A stretch of 5,178 nucleotides of DNA, taken from CBW1002 sp046081905 (GTDB taxonomy: Bacteria; Cyanobacteriota; Cyanobacteriia; PCC-6307; Cyanobiaceae). Below, in pieces: positions 1 to 4,907 of the stretch; the stretch's first letter is position 1; every line of letters starts with the position of its first letter. Made by a program: the position numbers and the translations under genes. The stretch covers positions 1-5,178 of the forward strand of contig JBJTWS010000171.1 in NCBI GenBank assembly GCA_046081905.1, read 5' to 3'. The notes under the pieces were generated by a model, which ran no database searches, was not told the DNA's origin, and saw only the letters and a program-made list of their open reading frames with translations.

Positions 1-3
1 CTT

Positions 4-121
4 TCCTGGTGTCCATGGCGCTGTGGCCCCACTCCGATCCATCTCGAACTCGGTTGTGAAACGCAGCAGCGGCGACGATAGTTGGAGGGTAGCCTCCCGC
101 GAAAATAGCTCGATGCCAGGG
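4..121 (+). rRNA. rrf: 5S ribosomal RNA
   Basis: This is the 5S RNA of the large ribosomal subunit. Both ends are visible: bases 4-12 (TCCTGGTGT) pair with 113-121 (ATGCCAGGG) to close helix I, giving a molecule of about 118 nt, the usual bacterial length. The internal segment around 35-66 (CCGATCCATC, then GAACTCGG and GTGAAACGCAGC) is the conserved loop B/helix III/loop C region, and GGCGACGATAGTTGG at 71-85 with GAAAATAGCTCGATGCCAGG at 101-120 matches the cyanobacterial 5S pattern. It would be the last gene of an rRNA operon whose 16S and 23S genes lie to the left of the window. Exact mature ends may differ by one or two bases. Confidence 0.95.
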
Positions 122-143
122 TAAACTCTTGTTCCTATCCAAT

Positions 144-190
144 GCCTCCACTGCTGCCCCTGAGGGGCGCGGTGGGGGCTTTGGTCGTTG
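144..190 (+). terminator. Rho-independent terminator after the 5S rRNA
   Basis: A long hairpin follows the 5S gene by 22 nt. Bases 144-154 pair with 169-179 (11 pairs, two of them G-U), T155 is a single bulge, and 156-160 (GCCCC) pair with 164-168 (GGGGC) around a three-base TGA loop, for 16 pairs in all. The tail 180-190 (TTTGGTCGTTG) is T-rich but interrupted. Stem length, position and tail make it the likely end of the rRNA transcript. It stops 26 nt before the yihY start codon, so yihY needs read-through or a promoter squeezed into this gap; I could not identify one convincingly. Confidence 0.8.
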
Positions 191-193
191 GTT

Positions 194-200
194 GAGGTGA
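194..200 (+). promoter_or_regulatory. Ribosome binding site deciding the yihY start
   Basis: GAGGTGA is a seven-base match to the complement of the 16S rRNA tail and sits 5 nt before the ATG at 206. It favours that ATG over the in-frame TTG at 188, which lies in the terminator tail. It is the only strong Shine-Dalgarno sequence with correct spacing before a conventional start codon in this window. Confidence 0.75.
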
Positions 201-205
201 CCTCG

Positions 206-1120
206 ATGCCCTTGTCCGTGCGGCGCAGCCGATGGTCTTCCCTCTGGCGGCCTCTGTGGGGGGCGTATCGGCTGTGGCTGCAGTTGGACTGTATTGATCT
301 GAGTGCCGCGTTCGCCTATCACTGCCTGCAGTCGTTCGTGCCGGTGCTGCTGATCGCCCTGTCGATCGCTTCACGAATTCTTGGCCGCGACCCTGGATTG
401 TCGGAGCGGTTGATTGAGTTTGCTGACGGCATTCTTCCCTCCACTGCACTTCCATTCCTGGAGGTTCTAGTTCAGAAATTCACCCGCCAGGGACCCGGAG
501 CAGGCATCTTTGGACTTGTATTTCTGTTGCTGAGTGCAGGGAATATCTATCTCACCCTCCAGCGCGGCATGGATCGAGTCTGGGGTTGGCGCCACGCCGG
601 ACTCGAGGGGCTGCCCTGGAATCGAGTGATCTGGCGCTTCCTTGCCCTGCGTTTCAAGGCCTTTTTGATGATCACGGTTCTGGCGGTTCTGATCGTGCTG
701 GATCAGCTGGTGAATACCTTCAATCTGCTCGTGCTCAGGCCGTTTGCGCTCCCCTGGCTGCCGCCACTGCTGCATCGCCTGATGCATGCTTCGTTCCTGG
801 CGGACCTCGGCCTGTCTGGGTTCATCGGCCTGATCTGTGCCTGGGCGGCCCTTTGGATTCTCCCCTCGCGCATGGTGCCGGCCCCGGTGGTGTTGCCAGG
901 GGCCGCACTCGGGGCCGCAGCGCTGATGGGGATGAACCTGTTTCTGGGGCGGATTCTTCTCTCCCTCGGGGTGCGATTTCAGGCGTTTGGTTTGGTGGGT
1001 GGTGTGCTCGTGCTCACCCTCTGGATCTGGTCCGTGGGAGTGGTTCTCTATTACAGCCAGTGCCTCAATGTTGTGCTCTGGCATGCGCGCAAGCGTTCGC
1101 ATCCCCAGCTGGTTGCCTGA
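206..1120 (+). CDS. YihY/BrkB-family inner membrane protein
   Basis: The 304-residue product belongs to the YihY/virulence factor BrkB family of polytopic membrane proteins, whose molecular function is not established; the old name 'RNase BN' for YihY is a misassignment. About six membrane segments can be seen, near residues 37-58, 98-115, 151-171, 203-221, 226-248 and 260-290. Family signatures include a polar and aromatic first helix (DLSAAFAYHCLQSFVPVLL), the segment GNIYLTLQRGMDRVWGW near 112-128, the proline-rich stretch before VVLPGAALGAAAL (228-240), and a last helix with GLVGGVLVLTLWIWSVGVV ending in a CLN motif. Length fits the family (E. coli YihY is about 290 residues). The ATG at 206 is chosen because of the ribosome binding site just before it. 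The gene stands alone behind the rRNA terminator, with the zinc-ribbon gene 55 nt downstream on the same strand. Family assignment is firm; the substrate or role is unknown. Confidence 0.88.
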   Translation: MPLSVRRSRWSSLWRPLWGAYRLWLQLDCIDLSAAFAYHCLQSFVPVLLIALSIASRILGRDPGLSERLIEFADGILPSTALPFLEVLVQKFTRQGPGAGIFGLVFLLLSAGNIYLTLQRGMDRVWGWRHAGLEGLPWNRVIWRFLALRFKAFLMITVLAVLIVLDQLVNTFNLLVLRPFALPWLPPLLHRLMHASFLADLGLSGFIGLICAWAALWILPSRMVPAPVVLPGAALGAAALMGMNLFLGRILLSLGVRFQAFGLVGGVLVLTLWIWSVGVVLYYSQCLNVVLWHARKRSHPQLVA

Positions 1121-1175
1121 TCCAGCCTGCCCTTAGCCTTGCGGAAGAATCCCCCGTTGCTGGCGGCTGTCGTCC

Positions 1176-1553
1176 ATGAATCGCCCGTTTCCCTGGATCT
1201 GGGTATTCATCCTGGGCCTGCTGCTGTTGGCTCCCTCTCCGGCGGGTCGGGTGCTGCTGGATGTGCTCGGTGGACTCACGCTCGGCATCCTGCTGCTTCC
1301 CGTGCTGGCGGCAGGAGGAATCTGGGTGGCCTGGCAGGTGCTGAAGCGCCGTCTCACGGTCTGCCCGGCCTGCGGAACGGCCAGCCTCTCGCAGGACATC
1401 TGCCCGGCCTGCGGGGCCTCCCTGAGCAATCCGGCGGGATCCATCCCGGTGAATCTCACCGATTCCCCCGGCGCCACTCCGCCCTCCTCCCCTGGGATGG
1501 ACGCCAGCAGCATGACCATCGATGTGGCAGCCGAGGAAGTGGAGGAACGCTGA
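1176..1553 (+). CDS. Two-helix membrane protein with a zinc ribbon
   Basis: I do not recognise a named family for this 125-residue protein. Two hydrophobic segments (about residues 8-24 and 28-55) form a probable membrane hairpin. They are followed by basic residues KRR (57-59), which places the rest in the cytoplasm by the positive-inside rule. Next comes a four-cysteine zinc ribbon made of two CPACG knuckles, Cys63/Cys66 and Cys76/Cys79, with nine residues between the inner cysteines. The tail (84-125) is rich in Pro, Ser, Thr and Gly, ends acidic (EEVEER) and is probably disordered. The ATG at 1176 is the natural start just before the first helix, but no clear Shine-Dalgarno sequence precedes it. 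Codon use is GC-rich like the neighbours. It lies 55 nt after yihY on the same strand and may be cotranscribed. Similar zinc-ribbon membrane proteins are common and mostly uncharacterised; metal binding is inferred from the cysteines alone. Confidence 0.75.
   Translation: MNRPFPWIWVFILGLLLLAPSPAGRVLLDVLGGLTLGILLLPVLAAGGIWVAWQVLKRRLTVCPACGTASLSQDICPACGASLSNPAGSIPVNLTDSPGATPPSSPGMDASSMTIDVAAEEVEER
1360..1414 (+). repeat. 16-nt direct repeat encoding the two zinc knuckles
   Basis: TCTGCCCGGCCTGCGG occurs at 1360-1375 and again at 1399-1414, exactly 39 nt (13 codons) apart and in frame. Both copies encode the CPACG knuckle with identical codons. This is compatible with a local duplication that built the ribbon, or simply with biased codon choice for the same five residues. 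Confidence 0.6.
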
Positions 1554-1571
1554 TTCCTCCCAACCGGCTGC

Positions 1572-1946
1572 TCAGGCCTGCCCTGCCGTTTCCCGCTCGA
1601 GTTCGGCGAGGCGCCGTTCGCGCAGATAGAGAAACAGCGGGGCACCGCAGGCGAAGGCCAGCGTGACGCAGCTGAGTAGCACCCAGGGCAGACCCCGCAG
1701 CTCCAGCCGGCGGCTTTCCTGCACCATCCAGATCACAACGGCCGTGGCGCCGATGGTGAGGTCGCGCGAGAGCGACGTGGCCGCCGGGTTGGCGCTGGCC
1801 TGCTGCAGGAAGCTCCCCAGATCGAAGGCCGAGGAACTGGCGGCGATGAAATCGAGGTTGGCCATCCAGGGCCAGATCGCTCCGGCCACGGCCAGCGAGA
1901 GATACAGCCACTGCAGGGGAGTCTGGGGAAGCCAGGACTTGGCCAT
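1572..1946 (-). CDS. DUF2834 family membrane protein
   Basis: This 124-residue protein matches the DUF2834 pattern found widely in cyanobacteria; its function is unknown. Three membrane segments can be seen: about residues 11-34 (LQWLYLSLAVAGAIWPW), 61-77 (RDLTIGATAVVIWMVQE) and 87-108. Typical family features are the Trp/Pro-rich end of helix 1, the aspartate at the start of helix 2 (RDLTI), the glutamate and arginines closing it (QESRRLELRGLPW), and the CGAPLFLYLRERRL motif in helix 3. The ATG at 1946 gives a sensible start ten residues before helix 1. An in-frame ATG at 1982 would add 12 residues, and neither has a good Shine-Dalgarno sequence. It is the last gene of the minus-strand cluster, 70 nt after xseB. 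Its 3' end faces the zinc-ribbon gene with only 18 nt between stops, so no separate terminator fits there. Confidence 0.82.
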   Translation of the reverse strand: MAKSWLPQTPLQWLYLSLAVAGAIWPWMANLDFIAASSSAFDLGSFLQQASANPAATSLSRDLTIGATAVVIWMVQESRRLELRGLPWVLLSCVTLAFACGAPLFLYLRERRLAELERETAGQA

Positions 1947-2016
1947 GGGGAGGGGGCGGCAGGAAACGGTGGAAGGGAGCATGGCAGGCCAACCCCATCC
2001 CGCGCGGTGGCGGGCT

Positions 2017-2313
2017 TCAGCCTGCAGGAGGCAGGGGTTCGGGGGCCTGCTCGGGTTGAGTGGGCTGCCACAGCAGCACCTCCTGCTCCACCCGCTCGAG
2101 GATGGCTTCGCAGCGGCTGAGGTACTGGAGTCCGCGGCGGTAGAGGTCGGCCATCTGCTCCACTTCCAGGTCGCTGGTCTGCAGCTCAGCCAGCACCAGT
2201 TCCAGGGCAGTGCGCGCCTGCTGGTAGTTGAGATCCTGCGCGATCGAGGCCGCGCCCTCCTCCGCGATCGGGTCACCGTCCTTAGGGGCGGGCGTGGGGG
2301 ATCGGTGGGCCAT
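2017..2313 (-). CDS. xseB: Exodeoxyribonuclease VII small subunit
   Basis: XseB is the small subunit of exonuclease VII, which degrades single-stranded DNA from both ends to short oligonucleotides; several XseB copies bind the coiled-coil of each XseA. The predicted protein has 98 residues. The helical-hairpin domain lies at about residues 28-82: LNYQQARTALELVLAELQ, then SDLEVEQMADLYRRGLQYL, then CEAILERVEQEV, which is the family pattern of alternating Leu/Glu helices. The N-terminal 25 residues and the Pro/Gln-rich tail (83-98) look disordered. The ATG at 2313 gives the usual size, whereas a longer reading from 2397 would overlap the end of xseA with unlikely sequence. The gene follows xseA by 25 nt in the same direction, the common arrangement of the pair. 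Instead of a Shine-Dalgarno sequence its leader is almost pure pyrimidine. Confidence 0.92.
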   Translation of the reverse strand: MAHRSPTPAPKDGDPIAEEGAASIAQDLNYQQARTALELVLAELQTSDLEVEQMADLYRRGLQYLSRCEAILERVEQEVLLWQPTQPEQAPEPLPPAG

Positions 2314-2338
2314 GGAGCAAGGGAGAGGGGAGAGGGGA

Positions 2339-3529
2339 TCAGAAGGGCTCTGAAGCCAGGGCCTGGCGGTGTTGCACCACGCTCTGCAGGGTCCCATCCG
2401 CCAGCTGCACCGTGATCACCGCCCCGGGGGGCGCCTCTTCGATCGAGCGCAGCAGCGAACCTTCCTTGCGCCGCACCAGGGCGAAGCCCCGCTTCAGCAG
2501 CTGCAGCGGTGCCAGGGCTTCGAGCAACTGGCGCTGCTGCTCCAGGAGTGCGCGGTTTCTCTCCAGCAGCTGGCGGGGATGGAGGGCCTCGAGCTGGCGG
2601 CGGTGCTGCTGCAGCCGCTGGCTCTCCATCGGCAGGCGCCAGTCGATCGTGCGCTTCAGCTGCCGCCGTTGTTCCGCCAGCGTCTGCAGGGCGGCCTGGC
2701 GATCCGGCAGCAGGGCCACCAGGGCCGCGGTGGGGGTGGCGGCGCGGTAGTCCGCCACCAGATCGGCGATGGTGGTGTCGTCTTCATGGCCGAGCCCACA
2801 CACCACCGGCAGGGGGCAGCGGCCAAGGCAGCGGGCCAGCCGCTCCCCATCAAACACGGCCAGGTCTTCGCGGCTGCCGCCCCCGCGGGCGAGCACCAGG
2901 GCCTCCACGCCCCAGCCCTCGGCCCGCTCGATCACCCCCTCCACGGCGGCACAGATCTGCTCTTCCACCGGACCCTGCACCGGGATCGGCACCACCAGCA
3001 GCCGGGTGGCGGGCCAGCGCTCCCGGGCGGTGCGCAGCAGGTCCGCCAGGGCGGAACTGGGAACGCTGGTGAGCAGGGCCAGGGCGGTGGGATGGCTGGG
3101 GAGTGGCCGCTTGCGCTCGGGATCGAACCAGCCCTCGGGGGCCAGCAGTTCGCGCACCCGCTCGAACTGGCGCAGGGCGGCACTGCGGCTGGGGCGGATG
3201 TCGAGTACCTGCACGCAGAGGTTGGCTCGGCTTTCCCAGAAGTTGAGCCGCCCCACCACCGTCACCCCGTCGCCCTCCTCCGGCAGGTAGGAGAGCTTCT
3301 GGCGCAGCGACGACCAGATCACCCCGGAGATCGTGGCTTCGCCATCGGTGAGGGTGAGCCAGAGGTGGCCCCGCTTGAGCTGGGGGCGGCTCACGGTGGC
3401 CTCCAGCAAAAAACGGGGCGCGAAGCCCCGCTCCAGCAGCCGGGAGATCGCCGCATTCAGGGCCGCCACGTCGTAGCGGGGCAGGCCCGCGGATCTGGCG
3501 GGTTCCGCTGGAGGGCGCAAGCCGTTCAC
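2339..3529 (-). CDS. xseA: Exodeoxyribonuclease VII large subunit
   Basis: XseA is the catalytic subunit of exonuclease VII, a cytoplasmic enzyme of DNA repair and recombination that digests single-stranded DNA. The product is 396 residues, shorter than the E. coli protein (456). Residues 17-112 form the N-terminal OB-fold that binds single-stranded DNA (LPRYDVAALNAAI, then GHLWLTLTDGEATISGV). The catalytic core begins near 125 and carries the two hallmark motifs: RGGGSREDLAVFD (215-227) and GHEDDTTIADLVADYRAATP (248-266), which contain the conserved Arg, Asp and His residues. A Gln/Leu/Arg-rich coiled coil (about 275-345) is the expected docking site for XseB, and LLKRGFALVRR (345-354) opens the small C-terminal segment. 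The start is a GTG at 3529, one base after the stop of the upstream 59-residue gene, which suggests translational coupling. No other good start lies before the OB-fold. Confidence 0.95.
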   Translation of the reverse strand: MNGLRPPAEPARSAGLPRYDVAALNAAISRLLERGFAPRFLLEATVSRPQLKRGHLWLTLTDGEATISGVIWSSLRQKLSYLPEEGDGVTVVGRLNFWESRANLCVQVLDIRPSRSAALRQFERVRELLAPEGWFDPERKRPLPSHPTALALLTSVPSSALADLLRTARERWPATRLLVVPIPVQGPVEEQICAAVEGVIERAEGWGVEALVLARGGGSREDLAVFDGERLARCLGRCPLPVVCGLGHEDDTTIADLVADYRAATPTAALVALLPDRQAALQTLAEQRRQLKRTIDWRLPMESQRLQQHRRQLEALHPRQLLERNRALLEQQRQLLEALAPLQLLKRGFALVRRKEGSLLRSIEEAPPGAVITVQLADGTLQSVVQHRQALASEPF

Positions 3530-3530
3530 C

Positions 3531-3710
3531 TCAGCGGACCAGCTTGCGGTACTGGAACCACCAGTACGCGCTCACGATGGTGCCCACCACAGCCACCACA
3601 CGGCCGATCGGGTGGTCGAAACGGATCAGACCGGCGCCGGTGATCACTAGGGCTGTGCTCAGCAGCCGGGAGCCGTCTCGGCGGTTGTCGACGTAGAAAC
3701 GGGGTGCCAT
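3531..3710 (-). CDS. Small conserved-looking membrane protein (59 aa)
   Basis: This short gene encodes 59 residues starting MAPRFYVDNRRDGSRLLSTA and ending WWFQYRKLVR. I do not recognise a named family. Two hydrophobic stretches, about residues 16-30 (LLSTALVITGAGLIR) and 35-53 (IGRVVAVVGTIVSAYWW), are separated by a short polar turn (FDHP), so a two-helix hairpin or one long membrane segment is likely. Arg/Lys residues flank both ends. Support for its reality: it fills the space between hli and xseA in the same direction, its third codon positions are mostly G or C like the neighbours, and its stop lies a single base before the xseA start codon, an arrangement typical of coupled genes. An overlapping 80-codon reading in another frame (3526-3768) is Arg/Pro-rich and looks spurious. 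No Shine-Dalgarno sequence is obvious. Coding status is fairly sure; role unknown. Confidence 0.72.
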   Translation of the reverse strand: MAPRFYVDNRRDGSRLLSTALVITGAGLIRFDHPIGRVVAVVGTIVSAYWWFQYRKLVR

Positions 3711-3720
3711 CCCGGCGGCA

Positions 3721-3767
3721 GCGGCAGCTCCCCACCCTAGGCAGGGGGCGGCAGAGGCCCCTAGGCA
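3721..3767. repeat. Imperfect tandem repeat between hli and the 59-aa gene
   Basis: Two related units lie side by side: 3721-3743 and 3748-3767. Each begins with GCGGCAG and ends with CCTAGGCA, and CCCTAGGCA is exact at 3735-3743 and 3759-3767, 24 nt apart. The middle parts differ. CCTAGG is its own reverse complement, so the two copies could also pair with each other, and a smaller hairpin (GGGGC 3745-3749 with GCCCC 3757-3761, loop of seven) lies between them. The region is otherwise a 77-nt spacer in the hli transcript direction. No T-run follows on either strand, so it is not a standard terminator. Confidence 0.6.
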
Positions 3768-3787
3768 CCCCAGGTACCGGAGGGAAC

Positions 3788-3934
3788 TCAGCCGAGACCG
3801 AGCTGGGCCAGGATGCCTTGGCCGGTGAGCAGTTCGGTGGCCAGGCCGATCACGAAGCCCATCATGGCCAGACGGCCATTCCAGGTCTCGGCGAAGTTCA
3901 CGAAGCCGAAGCGGGGCTGGGAAGCGTCAGACAT
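3788..3934 (-). CDS. hli: High-light-inducible protein (Hli/Scp, one-helix chlorophyll-binding)
   Basis: Hli proteins are small one-helix thylakoid proteins related to the plant light-harvesting antenna. They bind chlorophyll and carotenoids, protect photosystem II assembly intermediates and dissipate excess energy. This one is 48 residues long. The diagnostic motif is at residues 16-27: FAETWNGRLAMMGF, containing Glu16, Asn19 and Arg21 of the ExxNGRxAM chlorophyll-binding signature. The single membrane helix runs from about 17 to 37, and the C-terminus reads TGQGILAQLGLG. The N-terminus (MSDASQPRFGFVNF) is polar and short. The ATG at 3934 is the only sensible start. It is the first gene of the minus-strand cluster, 77 nt before the 59-residue gene. 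An AT-rich segment with a -10-like box lies just upstream, as expected for its own promoter. Too short to be found with a 60-codon cutoff. Confidence 0.95.
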   Translation of the reverse strand: MSDASQPRFGFVNFAETWNGRLAMMGFVIGLATELLTGQGILAQLGLG

Positions 3935-3951
3935 GGAAGGAAGTTCCAAGA

Positions 3952-3966
3952 CCCCCAAATTTTAAC
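3952..3966 (-). promoter_or_regulatory. Probable -10 region of the hli promoter
   Basis: Read on the minus strand, 3966-3957 is GTTAAAATTT; TAAAAT (3964-3959) matches the -10 consensus at five of six positions and would start transcription near 3952, giving a leader of about 17 nt. It is the most AT-rich spot in an otherwise GC-rich window. No good -35 box stands 17-18 nt upstream, which would suit an activator-dependent stress promoter, but I see no clear HLR1 (RpaB) site either. Prediction only. Confidence 0.4.
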
Positions 3967-3982
3967 GAAATCTGGAGTTGCC

Positions 3983-4028
3983 TTGACAGACCTGGAGCTT
4001 CGCGGAGGTTCGGATTCTCGGTTTGACA
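3983..4028 (+). promoter_or_regulatory. Two perfect TTGACA hexamers upstream of the phosphatase gene
   Basis: Consensus -35 hexamers occur at 3983-3988 and 4023-4028 on the plus strand, 40 nt apart. Behind the first I find no -10-like sequence at 16-18 nt. Behind the second, at the ideal 17-nt spacing, stands TAGGGC (4046-4051), a weak -10. The divergent arrangement with hli requires some promoter here for the plus-strand gene, but neither candidate is convincing. The second hexamer would overlap the most upstream possible start codon of the phosphatase, so if it is used the protein must begin further downstream. Confidence 0.3.
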
Positions 4029-4907
4029 AGGCCGAGGGGCTGGGCTAGGGCTCTTCCAGCCACTTCCCTTCCCATCTCCCTTCCGCCTTCCCCGTCCCGG
4101 GCCCTGCTCCAGAGCCAGGTTGCCGCCGCGCTGCCGCCGCGACCCGAACTGGTGCTGGTCACCGATCTCGATGGCACCCTGCTTGGGGGAGAGGCTCCCT
4201 GGCGCCGCGCCCTCTACCGCTGGCTGCGGGACCATCGCCAGGAGGTGCTGCACATCTTCTGCACCGGCCGGCAGCTGGCTTCGATCGCGGCCCTGCTGGC
4301 GGAAGAGGAGGCCCTCGGTCTGCCCAATCCCCACCTGGTGATCGGCGATGTGGGCTGCACCGTGGCCTGCGGAGCCACCCTGGCGCCGGTACCGGCCCTG
4401 GTGAATCCGATCGAGCAGCGCTGGCGGGGGCTGCCGGAGCGCCTGCGGCCGCTGATGGAGGCGCTGCCCGGGGTCGAGCCCCAGCCCATCCATACTGAGC
4501 GCCGCCTGGCCTACCTCCTCCACGGTGAGGGGCCGGCCCCGGAGCACGTGGAGGCGATCCGCTCCCGGGGCGCCGATGTGGTGGTGTCCGACAACCGCTA
4601 CCTCGATGTGCTTCCGCCGGGGGTGAACAAGGGATCCACCCTCCTGGCCCTGCTGGACTGGCTGGAGATCGGCCACCGCTCGGTGGTCACCGCCGGCGAC
4701 ACCCTCAATGACCTGGCCATGTTCGAGACCGGTCTGGCGGGCGTGATGGTGGGCAACGCCGAGCCGGCTCTGGTGGAAACGGTGGCAGCGGCGGAGCTGC
4801 CGCGGCTCTACCGGGCCCAGGCCCCTGGCTGCGCTGGCATCGTGGAGGGGTTGCACCACTTCGGCTACGGCCCGCTGCTGGCGGATTTCCCCCGGGTGGT
4901 GCTCTGA
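4023..4907 (+). CDS. HAD-superfamily (IIB, sucrose-phosphatase-like) sugar-phosphate phosphatase
   Basis: The protein has all four HAD phosphatase motifs. Numbered from a TTG at 4023 (294 residues): DLDGT at 48-52 with nucleophile Asp48 and acid/base Asp50; Thr81 in CTGRQ; Lys203 in VNKGS; and GDTLND at 225-230 with the Mg2+-binding aspartates. The segment between motifs II and III (about 110-195) is the type-IIB cap that selects the substrate. The fold resembles sucrose-6-phosphate phosphatase and mannosyl- or glucosyl-3-phosphoglycerate phosphatase, so dephosphorylation of a compatible-solute precursor is a reasonable inference; the exact substrate cannot be read from the sequence. The start is unclear. 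An in-frame TGA at 3984 limits it, there is no ATG, and residues 1-25 look non-coding (AGG, CTT codons, pyrimidine tract). GTG at 4152 gives 251 residues, close to family length, but sequence before it (about 4095-4151) looks coding. The 3' end overlaps hrpB. Confidence 0.85.
   Translation: MTRPRGWARALPATSLPISLPPSPSRALLQSQVAAALPPRPELVLVTDLDGTLLGGEAPWRRALYRWLRDHRQEVLHIFCTGRQLASIAALLAEEEALGLPNPHLVIGDVGCTVACGATLAPVPALVNPIEQRWRGLPERLRPLMEALPGVEPQPIHTERRLAYLLHGEGPAPEHVEAIRSRGADVVVSDNRYLDVLPPGVNKGSTLLALLDWLEIGHRSVVTAGDTLNDLAMFETGLAGVMVGNAEPALVETVAAAELPRLYRAQAPGCAGIVEGLHHFGYGPLLADFPRVVL
4051..4098 (+). other. Pyrimidine-rich tract at the 5' end of the phosphatase gene
   Basis: Of these 48 bases 42 are C or T on the plus strand, with repeated CTTCC and TCCC elements. 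It lies between the possible promoter and the first clearly coding codons. It may be an untranslated leader or a low-complexity N-terminus (Pro/Ser/Leu). Its composition is unlike the rest of the gene, which supports placing the true start downstream of the TTG at 4023. Confidence 0.55.

Noticed and set aside
1554..1571. Shared bidirectional terminator between the zinc-ribbon gene and DUF2834
   Set aside because: The 18-nt gap contains no inverted repeat; termination must occur inside the coding regions or elsewhere.
1999..2014. CCCGC/GCGGG hairpin just beyond the xseB stop as a terminator
   Set aside because: Five-pair stem with no T-run in the minus-strand direction; such stems are common by chance at this GC content.
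1663..2415. A 250-codon plus-strand frame spanning DUF2834 and xseB
   Set aside because: It crosses two real minus-strand genes and their spacer, and the product shows no domain or membrane pattern.
2369..3643. A 424-codon open reading frame on the plus strand, opposite xseA
   Set aside because: Low-complexity Gly/Gln/His-rich product without motifs; the opposite strand encodes an unmistakable XseA.
3744..3762. GC hairpin (GGGGC/GCCCC) after hli considered as a terminator
   Set aside because: Only five pairs plus one wobble and no T-run on either strand; kept only as part of the repeat description.
3927..4859. A 310-codon open reading frame on the minus strand, opposite the phosphatase
   Set aside because: It is antisense to a gene with all HAD motifs, its product is rich in His, Gln, Arg and Gly with no recognisable domain, and long antisense frames are expected in GC-rich coding DNA.
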